DNA of 32,754 bases, from the NCBI GenBank assembly GCA_009602725.1, contig WELB01000003.1, positions 112,999 through 145,752 of the forward strand, in the 5' to 3' direction. Below are positions 1 through 9,302 of the stretch, piece by piece. The stretch comes from Spirogloea muscicola (Eukaryota; Streptophyta; Zygnematophyceae; Spirogloeales; Spirogloeaceae). Under the pieces are notes generated by a model. That model was given only the letters and a program-made list of their open reading frames with translations. It was not told where the DNA came from and did no database searches. The stretch's first letter is position 1. The number at the start of each line of letters is the position of its first letter. The position numbers were made by a program, and so were the translations under genes.

Positions 1-48
1 AACCCCAAACCCCACACCCTAAACCCTAAACCTCAACCCTAACCCCTG
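1..48. repeat. Degenerate telomere-like repeats (CCCTAAA type)
   Basis: The first ~48 bases are imperfect C-rich heptamers, including ACCCTAAACCCTAAACC and variants such as AACCCC and CCTCAACCC. This is the C-strand of the plant/green-algal TTTAGGG telomere repeat. At the left edge of a contig it would fit a subtelomere or chromosome end, but the copies are degenerate and few, so an interstitial remnant is equally possible. Confidence 0.6.
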
Positions 49-570
49 TAGAGAATATGAGAGATATGTTGATTTGTTTTCATATAGGCACTTCTAGTGG
101 GGGAATCTGCCCCGAAAAACTGTGCCTGTACATACAGGCACGTTCCTGTATCGAGTCACATTTGCCGGGGGAAAAAAGTGCTTCCCGCAAAATGGTGCCA
201 CTATCAAGGTTTTGCCCTAATGTGCCTATATCGAGAGGTGCCTATAACAAGGTTTGACTGTACAGAGTACTGGGGGTCCACTGCGCGGGCTGACCCGGCA
301 TTCAAACGTCCAAAAACCGGCGCAGCCTCCGCCGTCGCCTCCATCGCCGCCGCCGCCGCCGCGCCGACTCCGCCGCCGCGGCGGACATCGGCGACCGTTC
401 AACAGCCGGAGGGTCAGACCTTGGTGTGGTCGGCGTGCAACATTGGCTGCATTGCTTCCTCCGGCGCGCCCGTCGCAGGCCGAACCGGGCGCGGCTCGAG
501 GCAACGCCTTGCCCGCCGAATTACAACGACTGCTGGTGCCCGCGCGGCCGGCGCCGCCACGAGGCTCTCC
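49..570 (+). other. Upstream region of MAD2
   Basis: No gene is recognised here. The left half (about 100-260) has loosely repeated GTGCCTNTA / TATCAAGGTTT motifs and a hairpin at 122-141 (GTGCCTGT, 4-nt loop, ACAGGCAC). The right half (about 290-570) turns sharply GC- and CpG-rich, with GCC-type trinucleotide runs, as expected for the promoter and 5' UTR of the MAD2 gene that follows. No TATA box is evident. Confidence 0.4.
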
Positions 571-2362
571 ATGGTGGCCGCCGGCGCAGCCACGGACGCT
601 CCCGCGGCACGGGAGGCGATCACCATCAAGGGATCCACCGCGATCGTGACCGAGTTCTTCGGTGAGCAGCAGCAGCTCTGAGCACAGTGCGACTGCATGG
701 TGGCACTCCCGCCGCCTGCCTAGCGGTCTGCATCGCTCCGAAGTGTCACGGGCACGAACACTTTGCCAGCAGCTAAACGTGGTCAATGGCTCGGCATATG
801 TGCTGCGGCGGCGCCATCAATGGGCGTGGGGCTCTTGAAGGCTATGCTGTGAACAGGTCAGCTTTCTCAAAGAGCCATTTCTTGTCTCCACATGGGACTC
901 GGTATGGTGGTCAATCTCGTGCACGACGTCAGTCAAGTGATCTGCCATAGAGATGTCGAAGCAGAGGGCGGAAGCATGCGCACACCTTTCACTTACAGAC
1001 AAGTCGTCAACAGAGATAAATGATCAAGTTCTGTGTAGAACAGGGCTTGGAGTCTGAGGAGTCACTACACATTGTGCTTCGCTGAGCTGGGGGGTAGCAT
1101 GTTGTTGGGCAAAGCCAGCAGCCCAAGTGGCACGACTACTGCCCTCAGCATAGGTGCTCTGGCCGTCTATAGCCACACAAAAGCACCTCACAGGTGCTCC
1201 TGACAGTCTACACGGTCTTGCAGCATCCTGTACCAGCGAGGCATCTACCCCGAGGAGAACTTTGCACGAGTTCATAAATACGGCCTGTCAATGCTCACGT
1301 GCACTGACGCGCGTGTACGGGAGTACCTCACTGCTATCCTCGAACAGATTTCAAGTCAGTAAGCAAATCAAACTGGAGTGCATGGCACTGTTAGTTACGT
1401 TGGTAGGCCCTTGGCTTGTTGAAAATAGGTGCATACACCACAGAAGCTCTGGGGAATTGTGTTGCCTGCAGCCAGCCGTTCTGCAAGCGTCAGTGCGACT
1501 TTGTTCAGCTCCTGCAGAGCGCCATGCTTGGCTGCATTGTCTTCTCAATCTAGCCTTGCCCAGATTGGATGCTGAAGGGCACCCTGCAGAAGCTGGTCAT
1601 GGTGATTGCAAGCGTCCACACCAGGGAGGCACTGGAGCGATGGGTGTTCAATGTGGAGGCTGACAAGCCAGTGGGGAAGGATGGGTAAGCATTGAAGATC
1701 TCACAGCTGCTGCCACATAGTGCTATGGAGCCTAGGTGTGAGCCATGGATAGGTCCAGTCGCCAATGATGACCCCCTGTCTGGCAGTGCAGGGCTGCCAG
1801 ATGCAAGTCCGACAAAGAAATTACAAATGAAATCCAAGCCATTATACGTCAGATCACCGCCAGCGTGACATTTCTCCCGCTGCTGGAGGAGGCCTGTAAG
1901 TCTTAGCTACCCTCAAGACCTTGACCCCACCTGATGAGGACGATAAGGTTGTCTCAACAGCATTCATAATTTTATCTTAATCCAAGCCAAACTTCTTGAA
2001 TTGCACAGGCAGCTGGGTCTCCAAATTGACAGCCCCTTCTCGATTCATGTGAAGGCACATTTGACCTTCTGGCCTACACGGGGGTAGAGTCCCAGGTACC
2101 ATCAACATGGGAGGAGAGTGACGCTCGAATTATTGCCAACCCTCAGGAAGTCAAGTTGCGGTCCTTCAGCACTAAGGTACACCGCAAGACAGCAGCTGCT
2201 GTTTGGCTTCAACGGTTCCAGTATATGTTAAACATGGCTACAGCAAGGGCATGAAGCATTTGGTTGTAGATACCCTTTATTTTTGAGATTGATGTGGTTA
2301 TCTTTTTGCAGGTACACCATATTGATGCAGCAGTAGCATTCAAGACGGACGTAGATGAGTAG
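571..2362 (+). CDS. MAD2: MAD2 spindle-assembly checkpoint protein (HORMA domain)
   Basis: MAD2 is the HORMA-domain checkpoint protein that binds MAD1 and CDC20 at unattached kinetochores and inhibits the anaphase-promoting complex. Inferred exons are 571-661, 841-856, 1224-1354, 1564-1684, 1801-1895, 2055-2176 and 2312-2362. They give 208 residues, against about 205-210 in the family. Visible family blocks, in order, are AITIKGSTAIVTEFFGYA, SILYQRGIYPEENFARVHKY, LQKLVMVIASVHTREALERW, ITNEIQAIIRQITASVTFLP and TFDLLAYTGVES, then the C-terminal safety-belt part NPQEVKLRSFSTKVHHIDAA. The start is the first ATG in frame ahead of the conserved block. Exon 2 is only 16 nt, and phases match at every junction. 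Acceptors of exons 2 and 6 end GAAG rather than CAG or TAG. The gene looks intact, with a GC-rich first exon and less GC-rich later exons. I am confident of the family; exact splice sites are inferred. Confidence 0.93.
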
Positions 2363-3387
2363 GCATCTACAAGCAGTTGGCTTGTAAGCAAGAGTTCTGG
2401 TCACTGCATCCTCACATCAGCCTCCAACTTTTCATGTCCTCACTGAAATCACTACCAGCTTCGGAGCCTCTCACCGCCACAGCAATATTGTCTAGGATGT
2501 TTACATCCACTAGATTGAAGCAGACATTGACAAGCATGTAGCTCCTGCAAGAAAGCATATGACAATTTCTGCAACAAAATGTCTTGTATATCAAGTTCTT
2601 TGTACAATCTCGCACGCCTTCCCTTGTGCACTTAAGTGTCAGGACCGTGCCTCATCACTGTACTCCCTTAGCAGTGCCTTGGCATGATTGGCTAGATATG
2701 CTCATGCTGTATGTTCTTGTTGAAATGATATGTTGGTCTGACACCAAAACTTCAAGTTACTGAAGTCGCCCGAGAAGGATGCCTTCCCCCTCTTGAACGG
2801 CTCCAGAGATGGATCTTGGTCATGCGGGAGAACTCCATTGTAACCCAGCATGACCACCTTATACATGAAGAGATTGGTGGTTGCAGTATGGGAAGTATCC
2901 AACAGAAGCCCGTCTCTCAACGTCAGCCATCCAAATGGTCCGACCACCAGGTCTTCATCTGACACGCTCGTCAGAAGTTTTGCACCTCATCGATCTGACC
3001 TGACCACGGAATCCACAAGCATGGGGGTGATGCTGTATGCTGTGTGCTGTATGTCAAGCTTACAATAGGACATCTTTTAACATGCCGACTGATATATGCA
3101 CCGCCTTTTTCCTCTGCGCCAGCCATCAAGAAGGTGTTCAAGGACTGACCATGAGTCAACCAACAACTCATCAGGTAGTTATTCAGGTGCTAGGGGCTTG
3201 AGGCAGCCTCATTGATGCTGAAGGAGGAAATTTGCAGGTCAGGGATTATGTTTGTTGAATATAGAAATATGGTGAATCAGTGGGCCGGCAGAATCACCCA
3301 TTCCGCTCATTCTGCTAGGCCGATGAGAGTCTCCCTAGATAAGGAAGGCCCCGGCAGATGACATTATTGGCCCGAACAATCTTGTGG
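2363..3387. other. Region downstream of MAD2, no recognised gene
   Basis: About 1 kb without a gene I can name. On the minus strand two stretches look exon-like. One at about 2703-2960 contains VGPFGWLTLRDGLLLDTSH and is preceded by a TGTCAG acceptor. The other at about 2418-2545 follows a TTCTTGCAG acceptor, contains YMLVNVCFNLVDVNILDNI and ends in a stop. They could be the 3' exons of an unrecognised minus-strand gene or chance. I do not recognise the protein, and the upstream exons (about 3000-3240) cannot be joined convincingly. Confidence 0.25.
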
Positions 3388-3562
3388 CTCTGAGTGCGGC
3401 GAGGCGGCGCTGTGTGCGCGGCTGCTCTGTGCGGCGAGGCGGCGCTGTGTGCGCGGCGGCTCTGTGTGCGACTAGGCGGCGCTGCGTGCGCGGAGGCGCT
3501 GTGTGCGGCAAGACGGTGCTGTGTGTGCGGCCGGGTGGAGCTGAGTGCTCGCCGGCTCTGTG
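3388..3562. repeat. GC-rich minisatellite, roughly 33-35 bp unit
   Basis: About five diverged tandem copies of a unit built on GGCGGCGCTGTGTGCGCGGC / GCTCTGTGCGGCGAG. Successive units differ by substitutions and short indels. It reads open in several frames only because it is GC-rich and periodic, so I do not call it coding. Confidence 0.75.
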
Positions 3563-3606
3563 TGTAATCAGGCAAGCCTTTGTGTTACTCTGAGCTCTTT
3601 GTGATC

Positions 3607-4041
3607 ATGTCTGCGTCTGCGTCCGCATTTGCACCAAGACGAGAACGATCTGCCGGTCCTCCTACCTCAAGACAGGAAGTGGCTGTAAGGCATGAAGGAC
3701 AGGTACAAAATGTAGATCGTGAACAGCAGGTTCAGGTTGCAGATCAAGAAAGGCGAGGGCAGGCAGAGCAAGAATCGTTACAACGTCCACCTCATCTAAG
3801 TGTATATGCTTTTATGAAATCATGCCCTTATGCTATGCAGTGCATCTCATGCGCTACCGCCACAGCCTTTCTCCAGCGTTTCTCCTCGCATCCAGCCAAC
3901 CCTCAGCCTCGTATTTGCACTTATTTCCAGAACGGGTTGGAGGAGAGTTATGCCATCCAATCTCTAGCAGGCGACTTTTGTCCACTCATATACCCTGGAT
4001 GTGAAGGCCGCTCTTCAAGTTACTCCCCAAGGAGTGCATAA
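3607..4041 (+). CDS. Unrecognised open frame, possibly not a real gene
   Basis: An ATG-initiated frame of about 145 codons follows the minisatellite. The N-terminal 60 residues are rich in Q, E, R and V (for example VQNVDREQQVQVADQERRG) and look low-complexity and hydrophilic. The rest has several cysteines and no motif I recognise. There is no obvious intron structure, and the flanking DNA is repeat-like, so it may be a fragment of a mobile element or chance. I assign no function. Confidence 0.2.
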   Translation: MSASASAFAPRRERSAGPPTSRQEVAVRHEGQVQNVDREQQVQVADQERRGQAEQESLQRPPHLSVYAFMKSCPYAMQCISCATATAFLQRFSSHPANPQPRICTYFQNGLEESYAIQSLAGDFCPLIYPGCEGRSSSYSPRSA

Positions 4042-4176
4042 CGTTACCTTCCCGCTCTGACAGGCAGGTAGTCCCTCTCGTCTAACCCTCAAACCTCAAA
4101 TGGCCGGGAGTGCTGTTACTTCAGAACGAGTGCCCAGGGGCAAGCAAGCAAGCAAGCGTGCGCTTTAACATTCCAC

Positions 4177-4252
4177 ACCGTTTGGAAGTGCAAACGGTGC
4201 CTGTTATCTTGCATGATCGTATCGTGTCTACCGTTTGGGAGGCCCAAACGGT
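4177..4252. repeat. Two palindromes with the same stem
   Basis: ACCGTTTG-6 nt-CAAACGGT at 4177-4198 and ACCGTTTGGG-AGG-CCCAAACGGT at 4230-4252 share the same stem sequence with different loops. The DNA around them repeats CATCGTCCG / ATCGTNNC motifs (4205-4400). They may be paired protein-binding sites or the remains of a foldback repeat. Confidence 0.6.
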
Positions 4253-5246
4253 GCTGGTAACTCTGCCACACCCCTTGTAGCTAAGTAGCGGTCCGAGGCT
4301 CTTGGCTTTCGCACCGCACGTGCACGCGGCATCGTCCGCCAACCGTATCGTCCGAGAGCGCTCTGCTTCGCTCGCGCCCGGCATCGTCCGGCAGAGTCGT
4401 CGTATTCCCCTTGTCAGGAGAGGACCTTGAATTTGGGGCGACCTTCGTCTGACCCTCGGGGGAGAGGGACCTTTCAGTCAATCTGGCCGCGCTTTCTTAG
4501 CTTTCCACAGGGGAAGGTGGAGGGCTGGGAGATGGAAAGCTATCAGTGGTGAGCCGAGGCCAGACTGATCAGTCGGACTAGTGACGCCCAGAGAGAGGCA
4601 CAGCCCCAGCTTGCCTGCTGCCGCAGCCACCGCAACAACTCTGCTGCTGCTGCCTGCTGCCCAGCCCGTAGCCGCAGCTCGTGCGCTGCCGACATCGCCG
4701 GCTCTCTCTGTGAGTACTGTGGCTGCGTCCCATGTCGGGACAGCTTGTAAAGCAGACCCCCCGTGGAGTCACCGCCTTCTGGCGGTGCCTCAGGGTAACA
4801 TTTCCGCTGCGCTGTGTGCGCGAGTTCGCTGTGGATGGCGTTCCACTCTGTAAGAGGGTTGTCTCCCAAACACCTATCCGAAACCCAAAGAGGACGTCTG
4901 ACCCCAAGTTTGTGTGTAGGGGTAGGAACGTTACGTGCGCTGACAACCCACCTTGACTGGACCTGCGAAGCCCTCAAGCCCAGCTTCAACTCCTAGAGCC
5001 CCTGGTTCTGGCCCAGCACCCCGCTAGTCGCGGCGATGTCCACCTATGAAGCTACCTCCTGCCTGAACACTCCAGTGACTTGATGTAATCCCCTTCAAGC
5101 CACTCGCACCGTGCGGCGTCTTTCACACTGTAGCGAGCATGGCAGCCGGTCTCACGGCCTCCCTGTCCAAAGGAACTCCCCGAGGCCACACGAGAGCTGG
5201 CCGATGATCCGGCGTGCTTATTGGGCCCAACAAAATAAAACTCTAA
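4253..5246. other. Non-coding or repeat-like region
   Basis: No gene is recognised. A segment at about 4476-4499 (CAGTCAATCTGGCCGCGCTT) recurs at about 8414-8437, in front of the retroelement island, so part of this stretch is a dispersed repeat. Open frames on both strands (about 4540-4990) overlap each other and show no family signature. Confidence 0.4.
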
Positions 5247-6127
5247 TTGCAGGACGCAGCGCCTCCCTGGACGCGGATGCGCTTACAGGAGCACGGAATA
5301 CAACCTCCTCCCACACCTCTGATGACTCTCATGGAGGCCGTCGGACCATCTGACATCGACACTGAAGCCCTTATCAGAGCTGGGCCCACAAAGCGCTTCT
5401 ATACAGATGTGCTACACCAATGCCATGCTTACGCTTTGTTCAATCTCACTGAAGCGAGGGTGGACGCCGCCTACGATGCCGAGGTGCGTCGCCTTGCAAC
5501 AGTAAAGTCGAGGCAGGATGTGTTGCTTCTTCCTCCAGCAAAGGGCGATGAGGACTGCGGTCGCTTCTCGCATGGAGGCAATGGGAGGCGGGTCCACGGA
5601 AGCCCACCGACGTCAGCTTCTGGGTGGCAGCTCAAACACTGGATCGCTTGCAGGAAGTTCTCGAGTGGGTCCGCTGTGACTGGATTCTCTCAGATGCCAT
5701 AACCAAAGACGAAGACGACGCAATGCCTTGGACCCCTTGGTCCCATTGGACCACACCTACATGTGCTTATGGCACATGGAATGACCGTTGGCACATTTAC
5801 AGAGACGCTAAAGAGGGTCCAGGCGGACGAAGAATTCCGGCGCAGGTGGCCAGTCAAGAGATAGACTCTGTGACCGCGGCGTTGACGGGTGATGACGAGC
5901 GAGTTTGGAAGTATGGGTGCCTGTTGACGTGCTCCGTCTTGACCTCAGAAGGGCTCATGATGAGCTTGAGATGGCCAGTAGATGCACTTGATTTCATCCA
6001 AGACAAATTACTGATGTGCAGCTTAATCATGATACTGTGCTTGTTTACCTACCTCGCTAGCGTTCCTTCATTCCCATGCATATTACTTTCACACTTGCTT
6101 TGGTTGCTTGCCAGCGACATGGTCTAA
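5247..6127 (+). CDS. Unrecognised coding-like stretch, multi-exon or decayed
   Basis: Several consecutive segments look translated, but not in one frame. 5247-5520 carries TEARVDAAYDAEVRRLATVK after a strong CTAATTGCAG acceptor. 5630-5700 carries TLDRLQEVLEWVRCDW. About 5797-5850 carries ETLKRVQADEEFRRRW, and about 5910-5980 carries VDVLRLDLRRAHDELEMA. All are helical and charged. They could be exons of an unknown coiled-coil protein, ending convergently with the VTT gene at 6311, or an old mobile-element open frame. Exon boundaries and product are unresolved. Confidence 0.3.
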
Positions 6128-6310
6128 ATTGATGTATAACACTAGCATAAGTCACCTCCTTTCCTGCTAATCGGCCCTATCGATATCGGATGGCATTTTT
6201 GATCGTATTGCATTTCCCTGTGTACAAAAGCATAGCGAAAGTCACAGAAGTGCTTCAGACACAGCTTGCTCAATGCTTGAGCGAAATGCCTCTACATAAA
6301 AGTACGTCAC

Positions 6311-7986
6311 TTACACAAGTTTGGAGGTAGACATCTGTCTCCGAATCACTACTGGAAGGAAAGAGAGCCCTGCAATTAACACAACAGTCAGAATCGTTTG
6401 TGCATCGTACAGATCTCTAACTGAATTCAGTCGTGAAAGAATCCTGCCGGCCTTTATCTGCACCCAGCTCCCAGGTATGGAGCCCAACAGATTGGCGAGA
6501 AAGAATGGTCTGCACAACAAGGATACAAGAACTTTCACTCGCCAAGTACTTGATGGAAACGCAAGAAAATGTGGGCAATTCAACGCAAGGTCATAACACA
6601 GGATGACATGCTGTTTGCAAGTAGCTGGATGGAGCAATTAGATTGGCAGGACCTAGCAAGATGTGGACAGGCATCGTGCAAGACCAGCCTAATCAGAGGC
6701 AGTGCTGCAGGGCATAGCAGAGATTCTTGGAGCAGGAGTAAAGGAGGGGACCTGAAGGGTACGGAGATGAGGGGAGAGCCGACATTGACAAACCAATTGG
6801 GCAAGACCTGCGTGATGCGCAGTACGAGCATGTAGTTGACGAGGCTGTGGCGGTGCTTGTGCACCTCACGGCTGAGCGCCTCGCACTTGGCAGGGAAGTA
6901 GTGGTACACAATGTCGCGGAGAACCAGGCTGGACAAGTAGTAGCACAGGGATGAACCCAGCACCACGAGGACCTGCGATTCACGCCAGGGCCACGAGAAC
7001 CTCTTGTGAGACGGCAAGCGAGGAGAGGCTGCGGTCAGCTCAGCGCCGACAAGCTTGCCGCAGCCCCTGCAAAGAGCAGATGCTCTGTCAGCCTGGCCAA
7101 GACTATGCTATGGCAGCGAAGCTTGCCGTTATGAGTGCAAGGGCCTCGTAGAAGTCGAAGAGGGAGCCAGCGAGGAGGTTGAGGAAAAGGCAGCCCGGCA
7201 CGACGAACGTCTGAAGGAAGAGGTAGAGGCAGGAGAAGCCGACCACTACCTGGCGCAGCCATGCCAGTTCTTGCGCACCCAATTGAGTCACACAAAGTAT
7301 TGGCAAGAATGGCTAATCGCACTCGCCACCTGGCAATCTGGTCTTGCTAGGTGCCGAGTGCCCAGAAGGGGCTCTTGCTGCCAAGCGCTCCAACGTTGCG
7401 ACATGACAAGCTCTTGGGTGTGGGGATGTAGGTGACGGTTAGGTTTACATTTAGGGTTTAGGGCCCGCCCACGGCAGGCGCTGCTCCTCTACTGTTGCCG
7501 CACCTGTGTCTCATACTGGTCGCCATAGAGGTCCAGCGTCGAGCGCACAGCCCGGAGCTCCACCAGGTTGCGCGGCACCCGCAGCAGCAGGGGCTCGGCA
7601 GGCGTCACCGCCGTCGTCGCCGCAAGCTCGCTGGCGGCGGCGCCATCGCTGGCAAGCGCGCTCTGCAGGGTGTTGACCTGCCACCGGCAGTGCGTCGCAA
7701 GCAATTGGGCACCGCTGGCAGGGCAAGCAGTGGCTCTCTGAGAGGGTCCCGAGGCAAAGGAGTAACATGGGGCGTCCAGTCCATGGCGGCGGGCGGATGT
7801 ACGTTGGGCAGGCTGGCGGCGATGGCAAGGAGCCCGGCGAGGGAGCCGAGGAAGGCAGCGGCGAGGAGCAGCAGCTTGCGGGCCCATTGCCGCCGGTCGG
7901 GCTTGAGGTCGGCCAGCCCGCTCAAAATGACGGGCTCGGCGCCGCCGCGGCCGAGCAGGCAGCTTCCGACGCAGCCGGCGGTGGAA

Positions 7987-8019
<33 letters not shown>

Positions 8020-8259
8020 TCCGCAGGCTCAGCCACCTCGAGCACGACGTCGCGATCGCCAAGCTCGTTGACAAGCTCTGCGCCACAAGCGGCAGGGAGC
8101 GCGTGAGCCGCCGCCGCCGCCGCCGCCGCCGACGCCGGAGCGCCCGCACAGCACTTGAGCACACGTTCACAGCGCGGAAGGCGGCGGGCGCGGGCGCACT
8201 GGCGTCGTGCCGGCGGTCGACGAGGACGGCCGGCTCGTCCAGCATCGCGGCCGCTGCAC
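6311..8259 (-). CDS. TMEM41-like VTT-domain (DedA/SNARE-associated) membrane protein
   Basis: TMEM41/VTT proteins are multi-pass ER membrane proteins; TMEM41B is a lipid scramblase needed for autophagosome formation. Inferred exons (minus strand) are 8259-7803 (5' open), 7677-7504, 7249-7127, 6972-6752 and 6509-6311, with phases agreeing at all junctions. Exon 1 encodes an Ala-rich cytosolic region and a first membrane segment (LLLLAAAFLGSLAGLLAIAA). The VTT core shows YLFLQTFVVPGCLFLNLLAG, then GSSLCYYLSSL, LPNWFVNVGSPLISVPF and FFLANLLGSIPGSWVQIKAG, then a last membrane helix before a short basic tail. Intron 3 has a GC donor (ACG|GCAAGC). The N-terminal frame stays open to the N at 8260 without a clear ATG, so the start is probably missing. 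An ATG at 8245 lies in another frame, separated by a GGC-repeat run that may hide a length error. Confidence 0.85.
7450..7463 (+). repeat. Interstitial telomere / telo-box motif in VTT-gene intron 2
   Basis: TTTAGGGTTTAGGG on the plus strand lies inside intron 2 (7250-7503) of the minus-strand VTT gene, next to a related TTAGGTTTACA. Read on the gene strand it gives AAACCCTAAA, the plant telo-box bound by telomere-repeat-binding (TRB) factors. It is either a regulatory element or an interstitial telomeric scar. Confidence 0.6.
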
Positions 8260-8260
8260 N
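8260..8260. other. N at a likely assembly join
   Basis: A single N separates the very GC-rich 5' end of the minus-strand VTT gene from unrelated repeat-rich DNA on the right. The gene's reading frame is still open when it reaches the N. This may be a collapsed gap rather than one ambiguous base. Confidence 0.6.
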
Positions 8261-8472
8261 AACGGTGGCGTGACGGAAGGCAATTAGTAATACCCCTCCG
8301 GACCGCTCCTTTCGGTTACTGAGCGTTCCCTGGCTGATGTCTTAGTCCTAGTCGTTCGCACTCAAGCTCCCTCAGACCTTGTCCATTCTTTTGGGCTGGC
8401 CTTTCCCAGCCACCAGTCAATCTGGCCGCGCTTTCTCTCTTTCGGGCCGCACCTTCGTTGCTTTTGCGGCTG

Positions 8473-8545
8473 GCCTCTCAAGCTGACCAGCGGCGCCGGG
8501 AACAGGGTGCAGCCCTTCCCAGCGCCGCTGGTCAGCTTGAGAGGC
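8473..8545. repeat. Perfect 24-bp foldback with 25-nt loop
   Basis: GCCTCTCAAGCTGACCAGCG at the left (arm 8473-8496) is matched in reverse complement by arm 8522-8545, 24 of 24 bases. The loop is 25 nt. It lies left of the retroelement island and encodes nothing recognisable. Confidence 0.85.
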
Positions 8546-8640
8546 AACTTATTCCATGCGCCCCGCGCGCCTTCCCCCCGGTGGCTCGGTGCGTTTGGGT
8601 CTTGTTTCCTGCTGCCGAATGCGTTCATCTATGTGCCTAC

Positions 8641-8672
8641 AAGAAAGTGCTCGCCCCAGCGAGCACTTTCTT
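8641..8672. repeat. 13-bp palindrome of hairpin-repeat ends
   Basis: AAGAAAGTGCTCG and CGAGCACTTTCTT form a perfect 13-bp stem around a 6-nt loop. The arm is the terminal sequence of the short hairpin repeat family found throughout 8380-9830, so this looks like two element ends joined tail to tail. Confidence 0.8.
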
Positions 8673-8758
8673 GCGGTCCCAGCTTTGCATCGCCGGGCTG
8701 GTCGCGCCCTTGCAGCAGCCTCTGGTTTGCGCAGCGGGGTTGCTCTTCCTCCCAACAG

Positions 8759-9302
8759 AAGAATGCTCGCCCATTGAGGATTGGGGCTGGAAGAGCCAGC
8801 CCAAAATAGAATGAACAAAACATGAGAAGGGGGCCAGGGGAAGCGCTAAGAAAAACAAGAACACAAAGAAACAAAGCAGCTACGAATCACTCAGTAACCT
8901 CTTTATGGGCGGGCACTTTCTTCTGCTAAGCAACCGCAGATCAGAGATGCTAGGCTCCTCGAAGTAGGTCCCTTGGCCAGAGCCAGAGGCAGCAGGGAGG
9001 GCTCTGCCGGCACGAAGGTGCAGCGTGCGGGCCATAGACCTCTGCAGCGAGACGGCCAGGGCATACGGTACACTGGCGCCAGCGACCCGGCTGCAGGAAA
9101 GTCTACCGGCTCCCCATGGGAGCGACGGGCGATGGTGTAGCGGGCGAGCTGGGTGAGCAGCTCGAGCGACGAGCGCCCAGCGCCCCATGGGTGTCAATTG
9201 CCAACAGGAAGAACTCGTCTTCCCGCGGATGGTCGGCGTACTTGAGCTCTTTAGCCCGAGCGGCGCAGGCGACCGCATACCCAGCCTTAGTGGCACATCA
9301 GA
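8759..9302 (-). mobile_element. Non-LTR-retrotransposon-like 3' fragment, copy B (broken)
   Basis: Read on the minus strand, about 9300-8885 encodes the C-terminal part of a reverse-transcriptase-associated protein: AGYAVACAARAKELKYAD, FFLLAIDTHGALG, LAVSLQRSMARTLHLRAGRA and EPSISDLRLLSR. This order resembles the C-terminal region of LINE-like proteins common in algal and plant genomes. A 3' untranslated region (8899-8759) follows and matches that of copy A (9440-9303) closely. The element is truncated at its 5' side and has a few breaks; it carries a short hairpin-repeat fragment at 8904-8927. Family assignment is from memory. Confidence 0.6.

Noticed and set aside
3240-5100. Possible LTR-type element around the minisatellite, the 145-codon frame and the palindromes
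   Set aside because: No pair of long terminal repeats, no recognisable capsid, protease, polymerase or integrase region; only a short segment is shared with 8414-8437.
7920-8245. Poly-Arg/poly-Pro open frames in the VTT first exon, including one with an ATG at 8245
   Set aside because: The frame that joins the membrane segment and the VTT exons is the Ala-rich one; the others arise from GGC triplet runs. The 8245 start is noted only as an alternative if the repeat length is wrong.
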